This document shows, one piece after another, positions 8,439 through 17,914 of a DNA stretch of 64,000 nt. This stretch comes from Bacteriovoracaceae bacterium. GTDB taxonomy: Bacteria > Bdellovibrionota > Bacteriovoracia > Bacteriovoracales > Bacteriovoracaceae. The notes under the pieces were generated by a model, which saw only the letters and a program-made list of their open reading frames with translations, had not been told where the DNA came from and made no database searches. The position numbers and the translations under genes are program-made. Within the stretch, counting starts at the first letter, position 1. Each line of letters starts with the position of its first letter. The stretch lies in the NCBI GenBank assembly GCA_019752535.1, contig JAIEMA010000049.1:20123-84122 (forward strand). Direction: 5' to 3'.

Positions 8439-10751
8439 ATGAGAATTCGTGGCCTCATGCTGGTAGTATTTTGCTTTGCACTAAGTGTGAATTTGATTTC
8501 ACCTGCAAACGCACAAGAAATTATCGGTCCCATCAAAGAATTATTTAAAATTGATTCCATTGAAATCGAAGGCAATCGCAAAGTTGAAAGTGAAGCGATT
8601 CTTGAAAGAATTACAACTAAGTCTGAGCAAGTTTTAGATAATTATCTCCTTCGTAAAGATATTCAGCGCATTTACGAAATGAAATATTTCGATGAAGTCG
8701 AAGCCTGGCATAAGCAGAAAGATAAAAAACAAATTCTCCTATTTCGCTTAAAAGAAAAACCGATTATCGGCAAAGTTGAGTTCAAAGGAAATGATGAGCT
8801 CAATGATGATGATTTGAAAGAGCAAGTTAAAACGAAGCAATTTCAAATTTTAGATGTCGCCACTCTTAAGTCCGATGTCTTAGCCTTGCAAAAGCATTAT
8901 GAAGAGAAAGGCTTCTTTATTGCTCAAGCATCCTACGAAGTAAAACCGCAGGAAAATGGTTCTGTAAATATCGTCTTCAGAATTAAAGAGTGGGACAAGG
9001 TGATGGTTAAAAAAATCACCTTCCTTGGTAACAAGGCCATGACTGATCAAGAACTCAAAGGTTTTATGCAGACCCAGGAGGAGACTCTCTTTTCAGGACT
9101 TTCAGGTTCAGGGAATTTTAAAGAAATTAATTTTCAAACAGATATTGAGCGTCTGAAGTACCTCTATAAAACGAGAGGTCACCTCCAAGTCAATATCAAC
9201 AATCCCGTCGTGACAGTCTCGGAAGACAAGCGTTGGATTTTCATCACTGTTCAAGTGACTGAAGGTCCTAAGTTCAGTGTGAATAATATTTATTACAACG
9301 GAGAGCTTCTATTCACTGAAAGTGAGATGAACGACAAAATTAAGCTCAAACCCAATGATACTTACAATGAGGAAAATCTTCGCCAAGACATTCAGACGTT
9401 AACTGAGATGTATCAAGACAAGGGTTATGCTTTTGCCAACGTTCTTAGAACTCTAGAAATAGTTCCCGGCGAAAACAAAGTGGATGTGCATTTCTCATTT
9501 GAGAAAGGTAAAATTTGTTACTTCGGAAAAATCACAGTTAAAGGGAATAGTAAAACTCGCGATAAAGTTGTCCGACGTGAACTTAAAATTCATGAAGGAG
9601 AAATGTACTCAGGCTCAGGGCTAAGAATTTCTAAAGACAACGTCAATCGTCTTGGATTCTTCCAACCGGAGAGCGTGATCTTTAATACAGTCGCGCAGAA
9701 AGGTAAGGACGATGTTCTAGATGTAGAGATTTCTATCAAAGAGCGTGCGACTGGACAAATTAGTGTGGGAGCTGGTTATTCGACGGCGACTCAAGGATTT
9801 ATTCAGGCGAGTATTGCTCAGAACAACTTCGCTGGTCGCGGCCAGAATATTAACTTCAATCTCTCGCTGGCTTCGAATCAACAAATTTATAACTTGGGTT
9901 TCACTGAGCCTTATTTATTCGATACAAAATGGACGGCCGGAGCTGACTATTTTAGAACTTCATCGAATTTTATCCGCTCTTTCAGTTATCAGAAACATGG
10001 CTTTGATGTTCGTGTAGGTCACCCCGTTTATGACTATACGAGACTGTTTTTAACCTATCGTTACGAAGACAATGAAATTTCAAATATTGCTAACCCCACC
10101 ATTGATCCCAAACTAGAAAACGGATCAGCAGGCTCTTTGCAAGCCTCATTAATTCACGATCGTCGAAACAACGTTTTTGAACCAACGAATGGTTATTACG
10201 GGTCAGCTTCGATTGAGTATGCCGGTGTGGGTGGTATTCAACGCTGGGCGAGAGCTGATGTAGAAGGGCGCTACTACAAACCGATTTGGGAAGATCTTGT
10301 TTTCAGAACAAGAACGACATTGGGTCAAATTTATCAAACAACAGAAAGAGGGATCCCACGTATCGAAAGATTTGCGATGGGGGGCTCTCGTAATATGAGA
10401 GGTTTTGGTTTGATGGCGATTGGCCCACAAATTAACGCCATTAACAAAATTACTGGTTCACCGGATACATTCAATAGTGGTGGTTTGATGCAATTCTTAT
10501 CTTCTTATGAATTGGAGCATCCTCTCATTAAAGAAGCTGGACTAAAATGGGTGGTCTTTAGCGACTTGGGTAACGTTTGGAGCAAAACGATTGGTGAGAA
10601 TGATGATTACTCATTGCGTGCTGACTACGGATTTGGATTCAGATGGTTCTCACCTATTGGTGTACTCCGTTTTGAGTTTGGTTTCCCTCTTAATAAGCGC
10701 GAGAACGAAGCGCCAAATCAATTCAATTTTGACATAGGACAACTGTTCTAA
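8439..10751 (+). CDS. bamA: Outer-membrane protein assembly factor BamA
   Basis: Core of the BAM complex that folds and inserts outer-membrane barrels. The 770 residues begin with a signal peptide cleaved after ANAQ near residue 26. Five POTRA domains follow (about 35-435), with repeated openings such as IDSIEIEGNRKV and KITVKGNSKTRDK. A 16-strand Omp85 barrel (about 440-770) ends in phenylalanine (GQLF). The order bamA-skp-lpxD-fabZ-lpxA-lpxB is the classic proteobacterial cluster, here extended upstream by lolCD. A short gap (8394-8438) separates it from lolD, with no obvious terminator. Confidence 0.97.
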   Translation: MRIRGLMLVVFCFALSVNLISPANAQEIIGPIKELFKIDSIEIEGNRKVESEAILERITTKSEQVLDNYLLRKDIQRIYEMKYFDEVEAWHKQKDKKQILLFRLKEKPIIGKVEFKGNDELNDDDLKEQVKTKQFQILDVATLKSDVLALQKHYEEKGFFIAQASYEVKPQENGSVNIVFRIKEWDKVMVKKITFLGNKAMTDQELKGFMQTQEETLFSGLSGSGNFKEINFQTDIERLKYLYKTRGHLQVNINNPVVTVSEDKRWIFITVQVTEGPKFSVNNIYYNGELLFTESEMNDKIKLKPNDTYNEENLRQDIQTLTEMYQDKGYAFANVLRTLEIVPGENKVDVHFSFEKGKICYFGKITVKGNSKTRDKVVRRELKIHEGEMYSGSGLRISKDNVNRLGFFQPESVIFNTVAQKGKDDVLDVEISIKERATGQISVGAGYSTATQGFIQASIAQNNFAGRGQNINFNLSLASNQQIYNLGFTEPYLFDTKWTAGADYFRTSSNFIRSFSYQKHGFDVRVGHPVYDYTRLFLTYRYEDNEISNIANPTIDPKLENGSAGSLQASLIHDRRNNVFEPTNGYYGSASIEYAGVGGIQRWARADVEGRYYKPIWEDLVFRTRTTLGQIYQTTERGIPRIERFAMGGSRNMRGFGLMAIGPQINAINKITGSPDTFNSGGLMQFLSSYELEHPLIKEAGLKWVVFSDLGNVWSKTIGENDDYSLRADYGFGFRWFSPIGVLRFEFGFPLNKRENEAPNQFNFDIGQLF

Positions 10752-10795
10752 AAGTGCTAGATTTTCAGGCAGATTGACCTTTAAGGAGACCTGCA

Positions 10796-11302
10796 ATGAA
10801 ACTAAGCACAATTTTATTATTTCTTTTAGCTTTTAATGCTCAAGCCGCTGTGACTGTTGGACTTGTTGACGTTCAAAAAGTTCTGACTTCAATTAAAGAA
10901 GGTCAGTCCGTGATGAAGACGTTGGAGAAATCTTTCAACGACAAAAAATCAACATTGAAGAAAGATGAAGATAAAATCAAAAAAGCTGGCGAAGACTTAA
11001 AGAAGCAATCAGCTGTTTTGAGTGAGCAAGCTCGCTTAACTAAAGAGCGCGAAATTCAAGAACAGATCTTGAAGGTTCAGGGCAAAGCGTCTGACTTCCA
11101 ACGTGATATGCAAAAGATGGAAAACGATCTTAAGCGTCCGATCATCGAAAAACTTCGCCCAGTCATTGAAGATGTTTCTAAAGCTGCAAGTGTGGATATG
11201 ACATTTGAACTTGGAAGCGCGCCAATCATCTACGCTGAATCTAAAAAAGATTTAACTGACGATGTGGTAAAAGCTTACGACAAAAAGTATCCGGTGAAGT
11301 AA
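10796..11302 (+). CDS. skp: Periplasmic chaperone Skp/OmpH
   Basis: Holdase that escorts unfolded outer-membrane proteins to BAM. The 168 residues start with a signal peptide (about 1-17, ending AQAA), followed by an OmpH core: a long Lys/Glu-rich coiled coil at about 40-115 and a C-terminal strand segment. AAGGAG lies 7 bases ahead of the ATG. The TAA overlaps the lpxD ATG by one base (TAATG). Confidence 0.92.
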   Translation: MKLSTILLFLLAFNAQAAVTVGLVDVQKVLTSIKEGQSVMKTLEKSFNDKKSTLKKDEDKIKKAGEDLKKQSAVLSEQARLTKEREIQEQILKVQGKASDFQRDMQKMENDLKRPIIEKLRPVIEDVSKAASVDMTFELGSAPIIYAESKKDLTDDVVKAYDKKYPVK

Positions 11303-12345
11303 TGCTCTGCTTGGACCTGTTAAACTTTGATGCTGATATTGAAATCGTTCATCAATCAGTTGAATCAGGTCCAATGTCGGTTGATGGCATCTCTCTTGCC
11401 CAGGACCTTGGGGCTCAGAAATTAGTTTTCGTAAAAAATTCAAAATTCTTAAAAACGCTCGAAGAAAAACTCGCTAAGGGATCTCAACCTAAGGCGAGTT
11501 TAATTATTGAGAAAAAGATTTTTGAATCTCTTACTTCAGAGAGCAAAGATTTTTTACAAAAAAACTTGGGTCTAATTGCAACGACAGTGAATGTTCCTCT
11601 TTCAATGACAAAGATTTCTAAACCTCTTTTTCAAGAAAAGTTTGGCGATATCCAAAATGCAGTCGACGGCAGACAGATGGGAAATGTTGAAATTCATCCT
11701 TCAGTCATCATCGGCCAAGGAGTTTTCGTCGGGGAACACGTCAAAATTGGCTCAGGGGCAGTTATCCATCCTGGAGTGACAATTGCTTCACATGTGGAGA
11801 TTGGTGACAACTCAACTGTGTTTGCGAATGTCGCGATCTACTCATTCTCAAAAATTGGTAAGAATGTCCGAATTCACTCGAATACAACTGTTGGGAGTGA
11901 TGGTTTCGGTTATGTTTTCGATAAAGGCATTCATCACAAAATTTGGCACACAGGTGGTGTCGAAATTCATGATGATGTTGAAATTGGATCGAATTGCAGT
12001 ATCGACATGGGAGCCTTTACTCCGACTGTCATTGGTTCAGGCACAAAAATCGATAACCAAGTTCAAGTGGCTCATAATACAAAAATTGGTAAAGGTTGCA
12101 TCTTGTGCGGACAATCCGGTGTCGCAGGAAGTGCAGTGCTTGAAGATTATGTTGTTCTAGGTGGCCGTGCAGCGATCGGCCCTGATTCTCATATTGGAAT
12201 GGCTTCTCAAGTTGCAGGCGGCGCCATGGTCAATGAAGGTGCCGTGTGGCCTGCAAAATCAGTACTGGGTGGGCATCCTGCTCGCGATATCAAAGAGTGG
12301 ATGCGTACATTTGCCTGGGTACGAAAAAACGCTCTGAAGAACTAG
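11302..12345 (+). CDS. lpxD: UDP-3-O-acylglucosamine N-acyltransferase LpxD
   Basis: Third lipid A step: transfers an acyl chain to the 2-amino group of UDP-3-O-acyl-GlcN. The 347 residues carry an N-terminal uridine-binding domain (about 1-105), then a left-handed beta-helix of hexapeptide repeats (about 110-315). The segment VAHNTKIG places the predicted catalytic histidine near residue 258, and the SDGFGYV signature is typical of LpxD. Start overlaps the skp stop by one base. If the neighbouring Gfo/Idh enzyme makes a diamino sugar, LpxD may act on a modified substrate; that is inference. Confidence 0.95.
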   Translation: MLCLDLLNFDADIEIVHQSVESGPMSVDGISLAQDLGAQKLVFVKNSKFLKTLEEKLAKGSQPKASLIIEKKIFESLTSESKDFLQKNLGLIATTVNVPLSMTKISKPLFQEKFGDIQNAVDGRQMGNVEIHPSVIIGQGVFVGEHVKIGSGAVIHPGVTIASHVEIGDNSTVFANVAIYSFSKIGKNVRIHSNTTVGSDGFGYVFDKGIHHKIWHTGGVEIHDDVEIGSNCSIDMGAFTPTVIGSGTKIDNQVQVAHNTKIGKGCILCGQSGVAGSAVLEDYVVLGGRAAIGPDSHIGMASQVAGGAMVNEGAVWPAKSVLGGHPARDIKEWMRTFAWVRKNALKN

Positions 12346-12354
12346 GAGTTCAAA

Positions 12355-12849
12355 ATGTTAATGAATACCAAACAGGTTATGGCATTTTTGCCACACAGAG
12401 ATCCTTTCTTGTTTATTGATTCAGTGACCAGCGTCGAGTTACCTGAAGAGTTAAAAGGTTTGAAGAAACCATTCAAGGCTAATCAACTTGTGGGAGGCAA
12501 AACATTTTGTCGCTTTGAGGTTCGTCCTGAGACAAAAGTTTTAGAAGGTCACTTTCCTGGTCATCCCATTCTTCCTGGAGTGGTTCAAGTCGAGATGATG
12601 GCCCAGGCTTCTGCTTTCCTCATGATCTATGCCATTGATGTTCCACCTGAAGAGGCGAAGCTTGATGTCGCACTTCTGGGTGTTGAGAAAGCAAAGTTTA
12701 GAAAGCCAGTCCTTCCTGGAATGATGCTCGAAATATCGACTGTGCTCACAAAAGTGAGAGGGCCGATGACAACATATGATGCTCAAATTCATTGCAATGG
12801 CGAGCTGATGAGTGAATCAAGCTTTCTAGCAAGTTTAAGAATACTTTAA
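12355..12849 (+). CDS. fabZ: 3-hydroxyacyl-ACP dehydratase FabZ
   Basis: Dehydrates 3-hydroxyacyl-ACP in fatty acid synthesis and competes with LpxA/LpxD for hydroxyacyl-ACP. The 164-residue hot-dog-fold protein shows HRDPFLFID near the N-terminus, and the active-site stretch GHFPGHPILPG followed by VEMMAQ supplies the catalytic His and Glu. AGGAG precedes the ATG. Its place between lpxD and lpxA is standard. Confidence 0.95.
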   Translation: MLMNTKQVMAFLPHRDPFLFIDSVTSVELPEELKGLKKPFKANQLVGGKTFCRFEVRPETKVLEGHFPGHPILPGVVQVEMMAQASAFLMIYAIDVPPEEAKLDVALLGVEKAKFRKPVLPGMMLEISTVLTKVRGPMTTYDAQIHCNGELMSESSFLASLRIL

Positions 12850-12862
12850 AGAGGTAACTTTT

Positions 12863-13660
12863 ATGTCTGTTGAAATTGATAAACTAGCCAGTGTACACCC
12901 CGAAGCTAAACTTGGAGTTGGTGTAAAAGTCGGCCCCTTTTGTATGGTTGGCCCTCATGTTCAAATTGGAGATGGAACTATTCTCTCCTCACATGTAGTG
13001 CTTGAAGGTCACACCACCATTGGTAAGAATAATAAGTTCCTTCAATTCTGCTCAATTGGTGCTCCTCCGCAGGACTCATCTTATAAAGGTGAGCCGACAG
13101 AAACGATCATCGGAGATGGAAATACTTTCAGGGAATACGTCTCTGTTCACAGAGGTACGACTAAGCAAGATAACAAGACTGTCATTGGAAACAATTCTTT
13201 ATATATGGCCTACTGTCATATTGCTCACGATTGTAATGTCGGAAGCAACTTAACTTTTGCTAACAGTGTTCAGCTTGCTGGACATGTGAATATTGGTGAT
13301 CGAGTGATTATCGGTGGAAATACGGGTGTCTCTCAGTTTGTCTCTCTAGGGAAGGGAGCTTACATCGGTGGGGGAACATCTATCGATCGTGATATCCCTA
13401 ATTTTTGCACAGCTTACGGAAATCGTGTTCGCCTTAAGGGAATAAATATTATCGGTCTCAAAAGACAGGGATTTGATAAGCAGATTATTTCTGAAGTTGT
13501 CGATTTCTATCGCACAATGGAGAGCTCTGCCCTTTCACCTAGAGCGTTTGTTGAACATCAAGAGCTAATGACTGAGTTTAGTAATAATCCTGTGGTTAAA
13601 GATATTGCGAGTTTCATTCGCAAGTCTGAGATTGGTGTCGCTCCCTTTATGATTGGATAA
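12863..13660 (+). CDS. lpxA: UDP-N-acetylglucosamine acyltransferase LpxA
   Basis: First lipid A step: adds a hydroxyacyl chain from ACP to the 3 position of UDP-GlcNAc, or the 3-amino group of a GlcNAc3N donor in some species. The 265 residues form a hexapeptide beta-helix (about 1-190) and a helical C-terminus. IAHDCNVG contains the catalytic His at 122. GAGGT lies ahead of the ATG. Which donor sugar it prefers cannot be read by eye; the next gene raises the diamino possibility. Confidence 0.95.
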   Translation: MSVEIDKLASVHPEAKLGVGVKVGPFCMVGPHVQIGDGTILSSHVVLEGHTTIGKNNKFLQFCSIGAPPQDSSYKGEPTETIIGDGNTFREYVSVHRGTTKQDNKTVIGNNSLYMAYCHIAHDCNVGSNLTFANSVQLAGHVNIGDRVIIGGNTGVSQFVSLGKGAYIGGGTSIDRDIPNFCTAYGNRVRLKGINIIGLKRQGFDKQIISEVVDFYRTMESSALSPRAFVEHQELMTEFSNNPVVKDIASFIRKSEIGVAPFMIG

Positions 13661-13663
13661 TTT

Positions 13664-14620
13664 ATGAAAGTTCGTGTCGCAACGATAGGCTATGGTTTTT
13701 TAGGAAAGTGGCATGCTCAAAAAGCAGCTGCACTTAATGAACTCGCAGAACTTAAGTACATTGTTGAGAAATTTCCAAGCGCCCAGCAAGCCGCTCGAGA
13801 AAATCATCCAGGTGTAAAAATCGTCTCCGAAGTGAAAGAGATTTTATCGGATATTGATGCTGCGATCATTGTGACTCCTACAAGTTTTCATTATGAAGTC
13901 GCTAAAGAATTGCTCATGGCCGGGAAGCATGTCTTTTGCGAGAAACCTCTCTGTTCAACTGTTGCAGAAGCCCAGGAGCTTGAGAAATTAGCCAATGAAA
14001 AAAAGCTCGTCCTCCAAGTTGGGCACTCTGAAAGATGTCATCAAGCTTGGGAGACTTTAAGGCAGAGCTTTTTGAATTTCAAAGGGCCTCTGAGTTTGAG
14101 GATTGATCGCTTCGCTCCTTTTAAGGGCAGGGCCACTGATGTCGATGTCGTTCAAGATTTAATGATTCACGATATTGATTTGATGCTTTGGCTTTTTGGA
14201 AGAAAAGTTAAAAGTGTTAAGGCTTGGGGCCATAAAATCAGAACTCAGAACTGGGATCATGTAACAGCAGAATTTACTCTCGCTGATGGTATGCAAGCCG
14301 TACTGACAATGGGACGCAACAGTGTTCATGAAGCCAGATCGCTTGAGGTCTTCCATCAGTCTGGTTCAACGAGAGTGAATTTATTTGCAAATAAAATTCA
14401 AACAGCACCCTCTGGAGAGATCTCTCCAGGTGTGTTTGTTTCGGAATCAAGTTACGAGAAGCGAGATCATCTCCTGATTGAGCAGAAAGCTTTTTATAAC
14501 AGCATCCTTCAAGGTGCTCCTGTCATGGTGAGTGGAACTGAAGGCAGGGTAGCAGTGGTCTTAGTTGAAGCTGTCTTAACGGCTCTCAAATCTGGTCAGT
14601 TGGAAACTTTAGATGTCTAA
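13664..14620 (+). CDS. Gfo/Idh/MocA oxidoreductase, GnnA-like position
   Basis: NAD(P)-dependent sugar dehydrogenase family, 318 residues. The N-terminal Rossmann fold starts with GYGFLG, the family's EKP motif is at about 93-96, and DLMIHDIDLMLW (about 165-176) holds the catalytic Asp/His pattern. It sits between lpxA and lpxB, where many bacteria keep lpxI and where Acidithiobacillus keeps gnnA-gnnB, which oxidise and aminate UDP-GlcNAc to UDP-GlcNAc3N. Diamino-sugar lipid A has been reported for Bdellovibrio, so a GnnA role is plausible. No GnnB-type aminotransferase is in the window. Function is inferred from family and place. It overlaps lpxB by 8 bases. Confidence 0.75.
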   Translation: MKVRVATIGYGFLGKWHAQKAAALNELAELKYIVEKFPSAQQAARENHPGVKIVSEVKEILSDIDAAIIVTPTSFHYEVAKELLMAGKHVFCEKPLCSTVAEAQELEKLANEKKLVLQVGHSERCHQAWETLRQSFLNFKGPLSLRIDRFAPFKGRATDVDVVQDLMIHDIDLMLWLFGRKVKSVKAWGHKIRTQNWDHVTAEFTLADGMQAVLTMGRNSVHEARSLEVFHQSGSTRVNLFANKIQTAPSGEISPGVFVSESSYEKRDHLLIEQKAFYNSILQGAPVMVSGTEGRVAVVLVEAVLTALKSGQLETLDV

Positions 14621-15737
14621 GGTTCTCATTGTGGCCGGCGAACCTTCGGGTGAAGAGCACGCTCTCTCATTTCTTCCTCAACTTATAAAACTTAGACCTG
14701 ATCTTGAGTTTTGGGGCGTCGGTGGAGAGAGATTAAAAGAGCATGGGGTTGATTTAAAATATCATCTCTCAGATTTTTCCAGCATGGGTTTTACTGAAGT
14801 CATCTCTAAAATCCCCTTTTATAAAAATGCTCTCTCTCAAATTACTGCAGCAGCTTTAAGCTCAGGCACTAAAGATGCTATTCTCATCGATTTTCAGGAT
14901 TTTAATTTAAGACTCGCACAACGCTTGGCCAAAAACGGAATCCGTGTTTGGTACTATGTTGCACCTCAGGCCTGGGCTTGGAGGCCATGGCGTGCGAAAA
15001 CATTGGCCAAGACAGTTCATAGACTTTTTACCATTTTACCATTTGAGCAAAAATGGTTCTCCTCTCGCGGAGTAAAACAACTCACTTCAATTCCGCACCC
15101 TTTGATGAAGAATTGGCAGCCTTCAATTGAGAAGCTTAAGACAAATTTTTGGGATAAGAGAATGCTCTCTCATCCAAGAATTATTCTTTTGCCCGGAAGT
15201 CGGGCCAGCGAGGTGAGACCCCTTTTGCCTATTTTTGTTGAAACGATAAAAATATTAAAAAATAAAATCCCTGATCTTCATGTCACGATCTCAAAAGTGG
15301 ATCATCTGGATGCACGCCTCTATGATTGTGCCAAAGAGATTGTAGATAAGTGGATAAGCCCTGAGGAGCTTCCAGAGACTTTACTCAATATTGATGTCGC
15401 ACTTGCGGCCAGTGGAACCGTGACGCTTGGGACAGGAATTATGGGAGTCCCAACAGTTGTGACTTATCAATCCTCTCTCGTTAATGAATTTGTAGTAAGA
15501 AAAATTATAAAATATGAGAAAGCCGTATCACTGACCAATTTGATTTTGGATGAAATGGTGTTTCCAGAGTTCCTGCAACAGCAAGTTCGATCGCCTCTTT
15601 TGGCTCATTGTGTGCTATCTTGGTTGAATCATCCCGATGATTGGAACGCGATGGTCAAAAAGCTCTCAAGACTTCCGTCAATGTTGAGTGGATCTAGCGA
15701 GGAAGTTTTTGATTTAATGGCCCAGGAGATGGAATGA
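14613..15737 (+). CDS. lpxB: Lipid-A-disaccharide synthase LpxB
   Basis: GT19 glycosyltransferase joining UDP-diacyl-GlcN and lipid X into the lipid A disaccharide. The 374 residues start with the signature AGEPSGE (7-13). APQAWAWRPWRAK and the C-terminal LPGSRASEV and ASGTVTLGTGIMG segments are characteristic. Both ends overlap neighbours (8 bases with the oxidoreductase, 4 with lpxK), indicating a translationally coupled operon. No LpxH or LpxI is present here, so the pyrophosphatase step must be encoded elsewhere. Confidence 0.95.
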   Translation: MSKVLIVAGEPSGEEHALSFLPQLIKLRPDLEFWGVGGERLKEHGVDLKYHLSDFSSMGFTEVISKIPFYKNALSQITAAALSSGTKDAILIDFQDFNLRLAQRLAKNGIRVWYYVAPQAWAWRPWRAKTLAKTVHRLFTILPFEQKWFSSRGVKQLTSIPHPLMKNWQPSIEKLKTNFWDKRMLSHPRIILLPGSRASEVRPLLPIFVETIKILKNKIPDLHVTISKVDHLDARLYDCAKEIVDKWISPEELPETLLNIDVALAASGTVTLGTGIMGVPTVVTYQSSLVNEFVVRKIIKYEKAVSLTNLILDEMVFPEFLQQQVRSPLLAHCVLSWLNHPDDWNAMVKKLSRLPSMLSGSSEEVFDLMAQEME

Positions 15738-16813
15738 ATAAGCTTCTACATCTAAAAAAAATCATTTATACGCCTCTCTCATGGGTATGGGATTGGGTTT
15801 ATCGCATTCGTCGCTCTTGTTACGAGTACGGATTTCTTAAAAAAAACTATTTTAAAGTGCCCGTTGTCTCAGTAGGAAACATCACATTTGGTGGGACTGG
15901 AAAAACTCCTACGATTCTATGGCTTGCTGATTATATTACTCAGCAGGGTCTCACTCCAGTCGTGCTGACGAGAGGCTATAAAGGTTTGCTCGAGCATAGC
16001 GCTGGTCTACTCAAATCTGGTCAACGTTTTCGTCTTAATCCTCATGATTATGGTGATGAGCCTTTGATGATTGCGAGTAAAATGACTACCGGAGCAGTGA
16101 TTGTAGGAAAAAAAAGAGCTCAAAATCTCATTCGTTTTTTTCCTGAAGTGAAACCGGATGTTGTTCTGCTGGATGATGGTTTTCAACATTTGAATATTTA
16201 CCGCTCGTTTAACTTAGTTCTTTTTGATGCCATGATGCCTCTGGAGAATTATCAAACAGCACCCTTGGGCTATTTAAGAGAAGGTCTTAGTGCGCTCAAG
16301 GATGCAGATGCTATTATTTTGAGCCGAGCTAATATGGCCGATGAAGAGAGGCTCAAAAAGTTAAAAGACTTTCTTTCTCAGTTCTTTCATCATGGCCCTC
16401 TCTGGTGTGAAATGGGCTATCGACCAATTGGTTTATTCGATGGCTATGATTCATTTCGTTTTAGGGTGGATGACCTCCAAGGCAAAGATATTGTCGCTGT
16501 GACTGCCATCGCTTCACCGGAATCATTCTTCAATAGCCTTGAAAATTATGGGGCTAATTTAGTTGAGAAGGTGAGCTTTCCGGACCACTATTTTTTCACA
16601 CAAGAAGATGTGAATGATTTGCTTCTGAAGGCTTCACGCCATTCAGCTATGATTATTTGCTCTGAGAAAGACATGGTGAAATTGAGACGTGTCTCCCAGG
16701 ATCCAAGAATCTATTTTCTTAAAGTCCAAGTTGAATTCCTGAGTGGAGAAGACAGTCTCAAAGCTGCTCTTGGTAAAGTTCTCCACCTTGAAGCCAGTGG
16801 CTTAACCCTTTAA
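15734..16813 (+). CDS. lpxK: Tetraacyldisaccharide 4'-kinase LpxK
   Basis: Phosphorylates the 4' position of the lipid A disaccharide at the inner membrane. The 359 residues include an N-terminal amphipathic/membrane segment, a P-loop GGTGKTP at 53-59, and the family signature LDDGFQHL (about 144-151). It starts in an ATGA overlap with lpxB. Its presence shows that a 4'-phosphate is at least an intermediate, even if the mature lipid A is later modified. Confidence 0.93.
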   Translation: MNKLLHLKKIIYTPLSWVWDWVYRIRRSCYEYGFLKKNYFKVPVVSVGNITFGGTGKTPTILWLADYITQQGLTPVVLTRGYKGLLEHSAGLLKSGQRFRLNPHDYGDEPLMIASKMTTGAVIVGKKRAQNLIRFFPEVKPDVVLLDDGFQHLNIYRSFNLVLFDAMMPLENYQTAPLGYLREGLSALKDADAIILSRANMADEERLKKLKDFLSQFFHHGPLWCEMGYRPIGLFDGYDSFRFRVDDLQGKDIVAVTAIASPESFFNSLENYGANLVEKVSFPDHYFFTQEDVNDLLLKASRHSAMIICSEKDMVKLRRVSQDPRIYFLKVQVEFLSGEDSLKAALGKVLHLEASGLTL

Positions 16814-16822
16814 AATCTAATA

Positions 16823-17914
16823 ATGCGAAATATATTAAAGAGTTGTCTTCAGACAACAGTGTTCCTCTTTTTCTTATCCAGTTGTGCCTGGAGTACAAAA
16901 TGGTTTCAAAAAGGTGCAGTCGCCACTAATGAGCAACTCACTGAAGTTGGCGCAAATGAAGAAGAGTTAAAAAAGTTTTCAGTTCAAGAAACGGCCGAAG
17001 AGCCTGTAAAGGAAGAAGCGAAAGAAGAGGTTAAGCCCGAGGTTGTGAAACCAGTTGTGTCAGCGACACCTTCGAAGCAAAAAATCACTAAGCCAAAGAA
17101 AGAGGCCCCTAAAAAAGTTATCGCTCCAGTTAAGAAAGAAGTCCCAAAGTCTCTCTATCCTAAGGATTATCCCGAAGACTACAAAACGGTAGATATTGAA
17201 ACTGAAAAAACATGGAAATTATTTTCACCAAAATTTAAAACTAATGAGCAAATGTTCTTAGACGTCGATTACATGGGACTGACTGTCGGAAAAGTCGTTC
17301 TCAGTTATCGTGGTATCAAAAGCATGAACACTAAACCTGTTCATCACTTTCAGGCCGTTTTCAAGAGTGCCCCCTTTTATAGTGCAATTTATGAGCTGGA
17401 TGACAAGCTTGATACATTCGTGGATCAGGAACATTTTGTAGGGCTTCGCTACAATTTGGTTCAAAGAGAGAGCAAGCAAGATGTCGACGAGGTTCAGCTC
17501 TATGATCGTGAAACTCTTAAGACAACGGCTTATCAAAAATGGGTCCGAAAAGATAAAGTGAAAAATAATAAATGGGAAGGATTTATCCCTCGCTTTAGCA
17601 TCGATCCACTGAGCGTTTTTTGGTTGATTCGAGGAATGCCTTTTAAGGAAAAAGACAAATACACTATTCCCATCGTGAACAAAGGAAAGCTTCTGATTAT
17701 GGAAGCCAATGTTGAGGAGAGGGAAAAAATCAAAACCAAATTAGGCGAGTCCCAAAGTATAAGAGTGAAAGTGCATACTGTTTACACAGGGAAAACTCTT
17801 AAAAGTGGTGATATGACTTTTTGGTTTTCTGATGATGACACAAGAAGGTTACTCAGAGCTCAGGCCAAAATTCAAATCGGCTCAGTTTATGCTGAAGCCG
17901 TAAAAGGTGATTAG
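16823..17914 (+). CDS. DUF3108-domain lipoprotein
   Basis: A 363-residue predicted lipoprotein. The lipobox LSSC places the modified Cys at 21. A low-complexity Glu/Lys/Pro/Val-rich linker (about 40-120) leads into a DUF3108-type all-beta domain (about 135-360), with the typical opening in which the target is described by a YMGLTVGK turn. DUF3108 proteins are periplasmic and of unknown role. The linker could span the periplasm or peptidoglycan. It follows lpxK by 9 bases and overlaps the glycosyltransferase gene by 8, so an envelope or lipopolysaccharide role is inferred from context. No good Shine-Dalgarno precedes the ATG. Confidence 0.75.
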   Translation: MRNILKSCLQTTVFLFFLSSCAWSTKWFQKGAVATNEQLTEVGANEEELKKFSVQETAEEPVKEEAKEEVKPEVVKPVVSATPSKQKITKPKKEAPKKVIAPVKKEVPKSLYPKDYPEDYKTVDIETEKTWKLFSPKFKTNEQMFLDVDYMGLTVGKVVLSYRGIKSMNTKPVHHFQAVFKSAPFYSAIYELDDKLDTFVDQEHFVGLRYNLVQRESKQDVDEVQLYDRETLKTTAYQKWVRKDKVKNNKWEGFIPRFSIDPLSVFWLIRGMPFKEKDKYTIPIVNKGKLLIMEANVEEREKIKTKLGESQSIRVKVHTVYTGKTLKSGDMTFWFSDDDTRRLLRAQAKIQIGSVYAEAVKGD

